NCBI RefSeq assembly: GCF_964019715.1
Contig: NZ_OZ026463.1
Location: 1,128,220 to 1,192,219, forward strand
Length of the DNA: 64,000 nucleotides
DNA from: Spiroplasma endosymbiont of Lonchoptera lutea
Lineage (GTDB): Bacteria > Bacillota_I > Bacilli_A > Mycoplasmatales > Nriv7
Reading direction: 5' to 3'
Shown here: piece after piece, positions 32,179-42,600 of the stretch
Layout of the letters: the number at the start of each line of letters is the position of its first letter
How positions within the stretch are numbered: the stretch's first letter is position 1
The notes under the pieces: model-generated
The model's input: only the letters and a program-made list of their open reading frames with translations
The model's database searches: none
What the model was told of the DNA's origin: nothing
Translations under genes and position numbers: made by a program

Positions 32179-32505
32179 ATGAAAAACATTGAAAACATTT
32201 TCTTAAATACTAAAAAATATCTTTTAAAAGAAACACAAAACGCAATGCTTATTAAAGCACCAAAAATTCCGTGATTTAATGAACAAATCGGTATTTGGTT
32301 TCCAAAGCGATTTGTTTATAAAGGAAAATACGAAAATTCAATTTGCATTGGAATAATAAAAGATAGTAAATATCAAGTAATTTCAATTAATCAACAAGAG
32401 CAAGAAACCAAGTTAATTAAAGGCCAAGAATTATTAGGCTTCTTCATTGCCGAAAAAGAAAACAATAAAAAAGATATAAATTATAACTATTTTAAAGGAG
32501 TTTAA
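32179..32505 (+). CDS. Plectrovirus small protein 1 (P2, 108 aa)
   Basis: The homologue of 4343-4669 with the same length and scattered substitutions (for example NEQIGIW for NKQIGIW). The first viral gene after the leader; unknown function. Confidence 0.8.
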
Positions 32506-32507
32506 AA

Positions 32508-32729
32508 ATGAATATTGTGATTTGATTAATATTTATTATCACTTGCATAATGCTATTGGCGTATTTTGCTTATAAAATTTATGCCAAAATAAAAATGCGA
32601 ATTAAATTTAAAAATGCCATTAAAAATAATACTGGTAATTTCACAAAAGACGAAAAAGTATTTATTGTTCGCTTTGAAGAATGAGTTAAAGCTCCTAATT
32701 CAAAAGAAAATAATGAGAATAAAAAATAA
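32508..32729 (+). CDS. Plectrovirus small membrane protein (P2, 73 aa)
   Basis: The homologue of 4672-4893: one membrane segment near residues 3-24, then a basic stretch. Stop and next start overlap (TAATG). Confidence 0.8.
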
Positions 32730-32890
32730 TGTTTTGAAAAATTATTATGGAATTTTTAGAACTGTTTGTTCCGATAGAAAAAATGCCTGCACAAGTTGCA
32801 TTTATTGCCGGATTAATTATTATCATTACTTTTCTTTTCGCATTAATTTCAATTATGTATTTACCAATAAAAATGATTTTTGGGAGATAA
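32729..32890 (+). CDS. Plectrovirus small membrane protein (P2, 53 aa)
   Basis: The homologue of 4893-5054, with the same coupled start and the same membrane segment. Confidence 0.72.
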
Positions 32891-32893
32891 AAA

Positions 32894-33124
32894 ATGACAG
32901 TAAATTTAAAAGAATTTAATTGAGAACAAATTAAACAAACTTTCTGAGATTTGTTTATCCAAATTACAAATATTCCGGCCCATATTAGTGGTGGTAAAGA
33001 AATTGATTTAACCCAAGAAACACTTTGACTTTTAATGGCAAACATTGCTTTTTGATTCTTAACAGCGATTATGGTGTGATTTATTCTAATGCTACTTTGA
33101 AAAACCATATCAGTATTTAGATAG
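32894..33124 (+). CDS. Plectrovirus Trp-rich membrane protein (P2, 76 aa)
   Basis: The homologue of 5058-5288; most Trp codons are TGA. The membrane segment is conserved. Confidence 0.75.
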
Positions 33125-33135
33125 AAACAAAAGTA

Positions 33136-33270
33136 ATGTCAAGAAGTTACATTGTAATGCATTCACAAAGAAATTCAAAATTAATTAGTAAAAAATACAG
33201 TCGTGTTAAGGTTAATCGTGGTTTTAATAAATTTAAGAAAAACTTTGAATATAAATGATGAATGTTTTAA
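33136..33270 (+). CDS. Plectrovirus small basic protein (P2, 44 aa)
   Basis: The homologue of 5300-5434, with a strongly basic sequence and the same WWMF end. Confidence 0.7.
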
Positions 33271-33289
33271 AAAGAAAGGGGGTGATTAT

Positions 33290-33532
33290 ATGATTGGAAC
33301 TTTCTTAACAGAAGCACCAGCAGTAACAAAGATAACAGCTAGTGACGCGATGACTAAATTATGAAATGCGATTATAACAGCGTTTACTAAAATGTGGGAA
33401 ATTATTGCTGTTAATATGCCACAAGTCGGTAATTTCTTTGCTGACTACTGAATATTCATTTTTCCATTTATTTTGGCAATATTCTTTATTTGCTTTAAAA
33501 TGTTTGAAAAATTACTTGGAGCTGTACGCTAA
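33290..33532 (+). CDS. Plectrovirus major coat protein (P2)
   Basis: 80 residues, one fewer than in P1. The membrane helix and basic tail match P1; differences are in the amino-terminal, surface-exposed part (TEAPAVTKIT against ADAPATVEKIT). It has the same very strong ribosome binding site. Confidence 0.85.
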
Positions 33533-33556
33533 CAAAAAAATAAAGTGAGGTGCAAG

Positions 33557-34540
33557 ATGAAATTTTGCAAATGAATAATAGAAAAAAATAACCATTTTAT
33601 TGAATTGAATCGCACCTCATTTTTAATTTTATGACATTGAGGAGCAATTTGATATATTTACAACGGTTATTTTAAAAACATTGTAAGTTATTTATTTTTA
33701 GCAGGTTGTATTTTAATTTTTATTTTTAAAATCAGTAATTTAACACAAATTAACAAAGTTATTAATTTCTTAAAAAATTCACCATTAAATATTGTTATTG
33801 GTTCATTAGGAACTGGAAAAACCGCCTTTCTAGTATACGCATCAAAATTATTAAAAAAGAAGAAATATCATATCGCATCAACATTTCCATTACTAGAAAC
33901 CCAAAAATTAAGTTTAGGACATATGGGATTATTAGATTTTGATTATCCGGTATTGCCAGACAAAACCTTACTTTTATGAGATGAAACCAACTTATTTTTA
34001 GAAGGAACTGATTGAGAAAAAAATAATACCAAAAACGAAGAAACCGGTATTCAAGAATATTTCGCTCTGGCACGCCATTTCGGTCATATTGTGCTAGCTA
34101 GCGGTCAAAGAGATAAACATATTTGAGTTAAAGTTCGTGATATTGCCAATAATGTGATTGTGGGCATTCGTAAAAAACCCGTTAATATTTTTCGCCCCTA
34201 CTTAAAAGTCATCTATGGCACCTTTACTAGTATTGAAGAATATGAACGCTGACGAAACACTTTAATTGATGCTAAAAATAGTAAAAAGGGTCGTCGCATT
34301 AAATACCGTGATATTCCTGAACTTGATATTTATTTTTTTAAACTAAAAATTCCTCTACCAATATTAAACACTTACAATTCTTTTTACCTAGCGTTTTTAA
34401 GAGATTACTTAAATTCAAAAGTAAATCCTGACTATGAAGATAAATACTATAATGACACAGCAATTGATTTAGAAGACTTAGAATACTTAAAAATGGATAA
34501 ATTCAGCAAATTTTTAAGAAAAATGAAAGAAAAGGAATAA
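33557..34540 (+). CDS. Zot-like P-loop morphogenesis ATPase (P2)
   Basis: The 327-residue homologue of 5724-6710 with Walker A GSLGTGKTA and Walker B LLLWDETN intact. One carboxy-terminal residue fewer than in P1. Confidence 0.88.
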
Positions 34541-34546
34541 TAAAAA

Positions 34547-34831
34547 ATGGAAAATCTCGCAAAAATGGACGACTTTCTCGCTCAAATGCTTTATAAAGTT
34601 TTTGACTTAATTTGAAGTTTAGAAGTGCCGGGAACGAATATTCAACTGATATTTCCTTTATTCTTAACACTGGCTGTAGAGTTTCTTATGGCAATCATTC
34701 TTGGATTTGGCAGTCAACAAATTAATTTAGAAAAACAACGCCAATATGCTGTTAAAAATAAGGGGCGTTTAAGTGCATGAGGAAAAGCTAAAAAACAAAT
34801 AAAACCAATAAAAACAAAACAAGGTAACTAA
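34547..34831 (+). CDS. Plectrovirus membrane protein (P2, 94 aa)
   Basis: The homologue of 6714-7034 with an internal loss in the basic tail. Confidence 0.75.
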
Positions 34832-34833
34832 AA

Positions 34834-35082
34834 ATGTTTAAACTAATTATTATTTTTATCTTAATAACTGTTCTTGGATTGTTGGCTGGTAGTCATTTTG
34901 AAACTTTAACGAACTATATTAGCGAGGGACTTGCCAATTTCCAAAAGTTTATTACTAGCAATTTAACAATTTTAGAACTATTTAAACCAATGGCTCGGAC
35001 ATTTTCGCAACACCCAATTTTTACCATTCTTGGTGTTACTTGTGTACTTATTGCTTTATTTATTGTGATTAAAGGACGATAA
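34834..35082 (+). CDS. Plectrovirus membrane protein (P2, 82 aa)
   Basis: Identical in protein sequence to the P1 copy (7037-7285), while the DNA differs at several silent sites; this indicates purifying selection. Confidence 0.8.
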   Translation: MFKLIIIFILITVLGLLAGSHFETLTNYISEGLANFQKFITSNLTILELFKPMARTFSQHPIFTILGVTCVLIALFIVIKGR

Positions 35083-35103
35083 AAATATGAAAGGAAAATT
35101 AAA

Positions 35104-35496
35104 ATGAAGAAACTTTTAGGAAAATTATTTAAAAAAGATAATTCAAAAGAAAAAATGCCATTAAAATTAAGAATTAAAAATTCTTTTAAAAAGCGGTGGT
35201 TAAAAATAGTATTAAGTATCATTTTCATCTTTATAAGTTTATTAATTTGTGCATTAACAGTAATAGATACTAAATGAATAACTGGAACAAGTGACAAATT
35301 TAATGATTTTATGAATAAAGAAATGGTTGATTTTTTTGGTAAGTTCAATAGTGTTATTATGCTCGCCGGAATATTTGTTTTTTGATGAGGCGGAGCAATA
35401 TATTTTGCAATTAAATTTGAAAAATTAATCCGCTTTACTATTCAAAAAATTAAAGCAAAAAAAGCCTTGAAAAATGAAATCAAACAAACTAATTAA
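35104..35496 (+). CDS. Plectrovirus membrane protein (P2, 130 aa)
   Basis: The homologue of 7308-7700 with two membrane segments. It overlaps the next gene by 23 bases. Confidence 0.78.
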
Positions 35497-35725
35497 TTCT
35501 TTTAAAAAATATTGATGGAGAATTTTGCCTTACATTTTTATGATTATTATCTTTTTCATTCCATTTTTAAAATTGGGAATTAATGATTTGAAATTATTAT
35601 ATGAAAAATTTGAAGCATTAATTTCACTTATGATACTAGGATATTTAGATATATGCATTACAATAGCGGTAATTATGAACTGTATCATTGAGTGACTTAT
35701 TAAAAAATTAAAGCTAAAAGAATAA
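35474..35725 (+). CDS. Plectrovirus membrane protein (P2, 83 aa)
   Basis: The positional equivalent of 7678-7950, clearly diverged, ending in KKLKLKE. It is shortened at the carboxy end relative to P1 by a small length change that puts the tail in another frame. Confidence 0.7.
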
Positions 35726-35760
35726 TGAAAAATAAAATATTTTAAAAAGGAGTGATAAAA

Positions 35761-37641
35761 ATGTTTATGAAAATATTTACCGTGCTAACTATTAGTTTCA
35801 ATAACATTTTTACTATTCCACCAAACATTAACAACGAGAAAACGGCAGTGCAATTAGTTAGAAATAAAAGAAAAACTCAATATAAAACATATGACTTAAA
35901 ATTTTCAGAAATAAATAACAGTTATTTACAATCATTGTATAAAAAAGGTAGTGACCCAGTATATATTAATATTGACTCAGTAAAAGAGCAATTACCTTTA
36001 GAAATAAAAAATTATGGAGAAAATACTAGAGGGTTTGCTGTCTTTACCAATGAACCAGTATTTAAAGAAATTAAAGAAATTTATAATTATAAAAAAGAAA
36101 ACAGCACCCCAGAAGAAAGAGAATTTTTTGATAAAGATTTTCAAAAAACAAATATTGAATATTTTTATACTGCTAAAAAAATTAAAGATGTAAAAATAAC
36201 AATACAAGAATATAGTTATCCCGGTTCAAACAAATTTCATATTAAAAAATTTTTAGCAAAATTAGAAACTAAACCAAGTACGGACATTGATTTGCCAGAA
36301 ACAACCACCAAATTTGACGGCAACCATAACTATAGTGATGTTATTGATAATCTTGACTATTTAATGATTCACCGTGGTGATTTTGATAAATTTAATTACT
36401 CTTATCTCTATTGAACACCAATATTTAATTTCATTGACACTTTAGAAAAAGTTTACTATAAAGAATTCACCATTAAAAATCATGGTTTTAAAGACGAGAG
36501 CTATTTTTATCACAAGACTTCTAGTAATAAAAATGTAGTAAATGAGAATGTTTTGAAAATTCAGGCATTTAACAAAACTATAATTGCCGGAAATAAGTAT
36601 TTACAATTGCTACACGGTGAAAAGGAAATCTGAAAATATGATACTGCAAACGCTAACGATTATTGCCTAATTAAGTATCTTTTTGGTACTTTAAATTACC
36701 TTAATGTTAGATTTAGTTTTCTACGTTATGACCCAGATTTACGAAATGATATTTACCTATATTTTAAAAATAACATTCCTAGTATTAACAACAGCGATTA
36801 CAAAAATGTTTTTGACGAAATCTATGAAATCCTTGGCAACTTCTTTTCCAGTTTATTTTATGCTACTTTTGATATGGACGAAAAAACTTACACCGAAATT
36901 GATTTTAAGGGTGTAGATAATTACAACAAAAATTACTTTATTCAAATCGGTTTCTTTTACCGTTCATTAATTACCTTTTATCCCAAAAAATACTTAGTAA
37001 ATATTATAGGAAACTCAGAACTATTACTAAGAAGTTATTTCTTTACTTTTGACAAAAAAACGCATCAAGAGAATTATGATGCCTTTAAAAACAATAATAG
37101 TATCTACCGAATTGATTTTAATGTCTTAAAATCCTATGATAATAAACTAATTACCTTGCCAACCAGCAAGACTGCTAACAGCATCAATTACCTCAATACC
37201 GATATTGATATTCGTTATGGTATTAATATTTTTACCTTAACCTTTCCGCTTTATCACAAAGATAATATCTCTAACTACAATTTTAAAATTTATGACTTTA
37301 ATGTCTTAAATTCAACAGCCTTTATCCCTGATGGTTCAAATAACAGTGAATGAGACGATTTAATTCCACCAGCAAATTGTAAATATTCTGGACGATGAAT
37401 ACCAACTTTTAATGATATTGGATGTGCCCTTCAAAATGCTGGTATCAAAATGATAAACTGAATGCTGACAGCGTCACGAATCATTACAATTTTACGCCCG
37501 TTAGCAATTATTGCAAAAACAACAGTTAACTTTTCAACCGCGATTTTTCCAGTTTTTAAAACAGTACCAGCTTTTTACTATACCTTTCAATTTTTAATCG
37601 GTTTTGCCATTTTTCTAATGATATTAAGGATTTTCGTGTAA
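35761..37641 (+). CDS. Adsorption / minor coat protein, P2 type (SpV1 ORF1-like)
   Basis: The 626-residue protein has a signal-like amino end, VRNKR near residues 34-38, a P2-specific domain (about 40-165) that does not resemble the P1 domain, and then the conserved part from TKFDGNHNY to the carboxy-terminal membrane segment, closely similar to P1. The specific domain is copied in the lipoprotein at 37689-38177. The exact exchange point between specific and shared parts marks a module boundary. Receptor binding by the amino domain is inferred from filamentous viruses. Confidence 0.85.
35877..36252 (+). repeat. Direct repeat copy 1: P2 adsorption N-domain
   Basis: 376 bases matching 37778-38153 with one mismatch seen by eye (ACATATG versus ATATATG). 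Same orientation. Confidence 0.95.
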
Positions 37642-37655
37642 TATATATATATATA
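37642..37655 (+). repeat. (TA)7 tract before the P2 lipoprotein gene
   Basis: Seven TA units between adsorption and lipoprotein genes; P1 has eleven at the same place. Confidence 0.9.
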
Positions 37656-37688
37656 TTGAAAAAATAAAGTAATAAAGGAATTAAAATA

Positions 37689-38177
37689 ATGAAAATTTTA
37701 AATATAATAACTCTTTCGACATTAACAATATTACCAATAGTTGGTTGTTCTAAAAAAGAAAACGAAACACAACAAGTTCAATATAAAATATATGACTTAA
37801 AATTTTCAGAAATAAATAACAGTTATTTACAATCATTGTATAAAAAAGGTAGTGACCCAGTATATATTAATATTGACTCAGTAAAAGAGCAATTACCTTT
37901 AGAAATAAAAAATTATGGAGAAAATACTAGAGGGTTTGCTGTCTTTACCAATGAACCAGTATTTAAAGAAATTAAAGAAATTTATAATTATAAAAAAGAA
38001 AACAGCACCCCAGAAGAAAGAGAATTTTTTGATAAAGATTTTCAAAAAACAAATATTGAATATTTTTATACTGCTAAAAAAATTAAAGATGTAAAAATAA
38101 CAATACAAGAATATAGTTATCCCGGTTCAAACAAATTTCATATTAAAAAATTTCATACAAAAAAAGACAACAATTAA
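37689..38177 (+). CDS. Viral lipoprotein carrying the P2 adsorption N-domain
   Basis: The 162-residue protein has nearly the same lipoprotein signal as in P1 (MKILNIITLSTLTILPIVGC, Cys 20) followed by a copy of the P2-specific adsorption domain, which differs by one residue (KTYDL versus KIYDL) over about 120. Signal and upstream region are shared with P1 while the domain is not, so the domain was exchanged together with that of the adsorption protein. The predicted location is the outer face of the cell membrane. Confidence 0.85.
   Translation: MKILNIITLSTLTILPIVGCSKKENETQQVQYKIYDLKFSEINNSYLQSLYKKGSDPVYINIDSVKEQLPLEIKNYGENTRGFAVFTNEPVFKEIKEIYNYKKENSTPEEREFFDKDFQKTNIEYFYTAKKIKDVKITIQEYSYPGSNKFHIKKFHTKKDNN
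37778..38153 (+). repeat. Direct repeat copy 2: P2 lipoprotein domain
   Basis: The second copy of the 376-base repeat at 35877-36252. Confidence 0.95.
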
Positions 38178-38282
38178 TTCATTATTTAATTAATAAAAAT
38201 ATATAAAAAAATGGATAGGCTACAATAAGTTGGACCATAATTATATAGACTTCAAAATTATTAAGAAAGAAGGAATATAAAA

Positions 38283-38561
38283 ATGGGAAATAAAACCTCA
38301 TACTCTGAAGAATTTAAAAAACAAATTGTAATGCTATACAAAAATGACAAAAGTGTTATTAATTTAGGGAAAGAATATAATTTACCAAAACCAACTATTT
38401 ATAGTTGAATTAAAAATTATAATAATTCTGGGTCATTTAAAGCAAAAGATAATTGCACTGTCGAAGAAAATGAATTAATTTACTTGCGAAAAGAAAACCA
38501 ACAATTACGGATGGAAAATGACATTTTAAAGCAAGCAGCACTGATAATCGGGAAAAAATAA
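38283..38561 (+). CDS. IS3-family OrfA (copy C3)
   Basis: 92 residues with one change (Arg to Cys in DNCTVEE). The A6 slip site before the stop is present. Confidence 0.9.
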
Positions 38562-38597
38562 CAATAAATAATTAATAACAACAAAAATAAATATTCA

Positions 38598-39398
38598 GTG
38601 AGGAAAATATGTAAGATTTTAGGTTTACTAAAATCAACATATTATTATCAAACTAATAAATGCACCAAGTTTGATGTTAATAATTATGAACAAGAAGTTA
38701 TCAGTGCATTTAATAAAAGTCGCAAGATTTATGGTGCTCGTAAAATTAAAGCTGTTTTAATAAGAAAAAATATCATTTTATCACGACGAAAAATCCGATT
38801 CATTATGATCAAAAATAATTTGGTTTCTAAATACACCAAGTTAAAATATTGTAATCATAAAAAAACAGTTAATAATGACGAAATTAATAATGTTTTAAAT
38901 CGTCAATTTAATGACAAAAAACCAAATGAAGTTGTTGTTAGTGATTTAACATATGTTCAAGTTGGCACTAAATGACATTATATTTGTTTATTAATTGACT
39001 TGTTTAATCGCGAAGTAATTGGCTATAGTGCTGGGCCAAATAAAACTGCTGAATTAGTTCAACAAGCTTTTCACAAGATAACACGACCATTAAATAAAAT
39101 AACTTTATTTCATACTGATCGTGGTAATGAGTTTAAAAATAAAATTATTGATGAAATTTTAATAACCTTTAAAATTAAAAGATCATTAAGCTCCAAAGGA
39201 TGCCCATATGATAATGCTGTTGCTGAAGCAACTTACAAAACCTTTAAAACCGAATTTATTAACGGTAAAAAATTTGCAAACTTAACACAACTAAAATGCG
39301 AACTATTTGATTTTGTTAATTGATATAACAATATTCGAATTCATGGCAGTTTAAATTATTTAACTCCCGTTGAATTTAGAAAATACCAGTCTACATAA
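38598..39398 (+). CDS. IS3-family OrfB (copy C3)
   Basis: 266 residues, intact. Because of the extra bases upstream, the -1 frame after the slip site now meets a stop (TAA) within a few codons, so an OrfAB fusion cannot form as in other copies; only independent initiation at GTG could make OrfB. Confidence 0.85.
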
Positions 39399-39426
39399 AA
39401 AGTGTCCTAAAAAGGGTTGCCAATCC

Positions 39427-39685
39427 AAAATGTTAAAATTACTGCCTAGAGAAAGATGGTTTTTAATTATGACAATACTCTTCTTAAACAACTTTTTCAT
39501 TTTTTCTATTTTGACAAAATAAAAAAGCAGTATTTAAGTTTAAATACTGCTTTAGTAAAAATATTTTTAATCTTAATTTAAATTAGATAATTAACAAATA
39601 TATTAAAATTAAAATTTGAAGTCGGGCTATTTATGCATAACACATATAAGAAATATTTTAATTTTTTAATTAATAATGTTAAATT
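39427..39685. other. P2 region between IS3 copy and toxin stop
   Basis: Viral non-coding sequence related to 10440-10590 of P1. It contains a terminator hairpin (39524-39553) and no credible gene. Confidence 0.6.
39524..39553. terminator. Hairpin between P2 lipoprotein and toxin
   Basis: The stem AAAGCAGTATTTAA/TTAAATACTGCTTT has a 2-base loop and A/T-rich flanks on both sides, so it may serve both convergent units. Confidence 0.8.
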
Positions 39686-42600
39686 TTATTCTATTCCTAG
39701 TCAATCGCCTTCAGTGTTGGTTATAATGACAAAACCATCATTTTCATTATCTAATATTTCAAAATAACCATTTATTTGTTCAAAATGAAGCAGCATTACT
39801 TTTACGAGAGTATTGAAATCTTCATTTGTGACACTCCCGCCCCAGCCAGAATGGTCATTTATAATAAATTTATTTTTAATAATTTTAGTAATGGTTGCTT
39901 GTGAATTTTTATTTTGTTTAATTTCATTTCATGTGTTTTTGTTAATTTTAATTTTTAATTTATCATGGGCTAGAAATTTATATCATTTTTCAATGTTATC
40001 ATAAACATTATGATGAATTGAAGTTGGCAACGCAATATCAGATGTTGCATGATGATGAAAAGCAAAATACATTCATGTTCCTGCAATTGCTAATCCTCCA
40101 ATTACTAAGGATAGCCCTAGAGTTTCCGGAGCTAAAGCGGCAGCAGTACCAGTTTCTCCCGCTATAACTCCGCCTTCAACTGCTGCTGTTTCGGCAACAG
40201 TAATTGTTTCTGCGGCGGATAAGCTTTCTGTTGTGCTTGTTGATAAGAGCGGAGTCATTTCCATTGCTTCTGCATTTGTGACACTAGTAGCGGCGGTACC
40301 ACTAACAGTCATTTTTGTTCCATAAGCTGTTAATGCACCCCCACTTAAAGCTGCTAATCCAGTATTTGTTAATTTTTCTTTAAAAGTTTTTTTATCATTT
40401 TCAGATAATGTTTGATAATAACGATTAATTTCATTTAATCTTTTTAATTTTTCGTCTTTTGAAAGATAATTATATTTATTTATTATCTTTGTAGTTTTTG
40501 TTTGTGAATTTACAATATTTTTGTTTATTGGTTTATTTGCTACAGGTACATTTGTATTATTACTGCCAGCAGATTGATTTGAAATTACTACATTTTTTTT
40601 AGGTTGTTCTGCTTCTATTAGTTTTTGTTGATTTTGAACAGTTGTAGTTTTTTCTTCTGAATTTATACCGCTTCCTTCAATTGTATGTTTTGACAAAGCA
40701 AAATTATAGTGAGTTCCATTATTAACATGAAATATTTGTATGTTTTCGGTTGGATTATTTGTTGCAAATATGTTTCGGTTGTTTGCATTAATATTAGAAC
40801 CTAACAGATTGCCAATCGCCAAAATTTCTAGTTGTCCACCTCACGCTGAAGATTGTCTCATTCTTTCTAAGTAATTAGTATCAATTTCATTTTCGCTTAT
40901 CTGAATTGCACTGCGAAATGTTTCGATCTGATTTGTCCCTGAATTTATTTGTGTGGGATTGTCTAAATTATCTCTTATATAATCAACAACGCGATTACGA
41001 AAGACATTTATAACTAAATTATTTGCTATTTGATCTTGATATCAAGTTTGCGTATTTGTATTATTTTCTACATCAAATTGTTGCAATAAATTTTGTACAT
41101 ATGATAAATAACTCAGCTGCAAGCTACCGAATAATTGGATAAATCGGCTTCTAAATTCTTCGTTATTATTTCTCACTTGCAATAAGTAAGATGTTGATAC
41201 CGCCCAAAACAAACAACTATTATCCGATGGCACATCATACAGATTATTTTGATTTGTTGTTTTAGTATTTTGGTTTTGTGTTTCATTTGTGGTATCTTGT
41301 GATTGATATCCAGAAACATTTGTATTACTGTTGCTATTAGATTCAGTAGATTGGTTTTGTCTTATTTCATTATTTGCTGGTTGTAATAATGTTTCTAATT
41401 CTTTTTGAGATTCTTGTAAATCCTTTTCAATTTTTGTTATTTGTTCTTTATTTTGTGGTTTTTTTAGTTGTTTCTTAAATAATTCTATTTTATTTTTTAA
41501 ATCCTGAAAATTTTTTAAAAGATCTTTAACTTCTATATAATCGTTACATATTGTATAATATAAAGCAGTATTACCGTTATTATTTTGTAGATTAATATCA
41601 ACACCATTTGCAAGTAATAATTTCACAATTTCTATGTTCCCAAAAGATGCTGCTGCAATCAAAGCAGTATTACCATTATGTTTTAATTGCAAATTGATAT
41701 CGGCACCATTTTTAAGCAATAATTTCACAATCTTTTCATAATCATAAGTTGCTGCTGTAATTAAAGCAATAATTAAAGAAGTATTATCGTTTTTGTCTGT
41801 AAGATTGATATTAAAACCTTTTGCAAGTAATAATTTCACAATATCTGTATGGCCATTTTCTACTGCTGTGATTAAAGCATTATTACCATTATTATTTTGT
41901 AGATTAATATGGGCACCATTTGCAAGTAATAATTTTAAAATTTCTATTTGAGCATTTCCTGCCGCAAGTAAAGGAGTATTACTATTCTTTACTAGATGAC
42001 TATTTATAGCACCATTTGCAAGCAATAATTTCACAATCTTTTCATAATCATAAGTTGCTGCTGTAATTAAAGCAGTATTACCGTTTTCGTCTGTAAGATT
42101 GATGGCAGCACCATTTTCAAGTAATAATTTCACAATATCTAATTTTCCATAAGTTGCTGCTGTAATTAAAGGAGTTATACCAAATTTATTTTGATGATTG
42201 ATATTGGCACCTTTTTCAAGTAATAATTTCATAATATCTAGTTCGCCATAAGTTGCTGCTGTAATTAAAGGAGTTATACCAAATTTATTTTGATGATTGA
42301 TATCGGCACCATTTTTAAGCAATAATTTCACAATATCTGTATGGCCATTTTCTACTGCTGTGATTAAAGCATTATTACCATTATTATTTTGTAGATTAAT
42401 ATTGGCACCATTTTCAAGCAATAATTTCACAATATCTAGATTGCCATGGAATATTGCATATTGTAACGGTGATCAATCCATTAAAAAATCATTAATCATT
42501 TCTGAATTTTTATTATTTAATATAATTAATAATTTAGTAAGTTCTAAATTATTTTTATTAATAGAAATAGATAAAATAACACCATTACCTTTATTAAAAA

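Larger units (their letters stand above)
38212..39426 (+). mobile_element. IS3-family (IS150-like) element, copy C3
   Basis: A copy with AAA on both sides, 35 bases after the lipoprotein. It carries a 4-base insertion (AAAT-like) between orfA and orfB compared with the other copies. Confidence 0.92.

Noticed and set aside
36704..36916. Open frame of 70 codons within the P2 adsorption gene
   Set aside because: It lies in another frame of a well-supported gene and has no counterpart in P1.
41480..42440. Regular repeats of about 99 bases that might be taken for a satellite or CRISPR-like array
   Set aside because: They are the ankyrin-repeat codons of the toxin: period 33 codons, variable units, one open frame. 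No CRISPR array or cas gene was seen.
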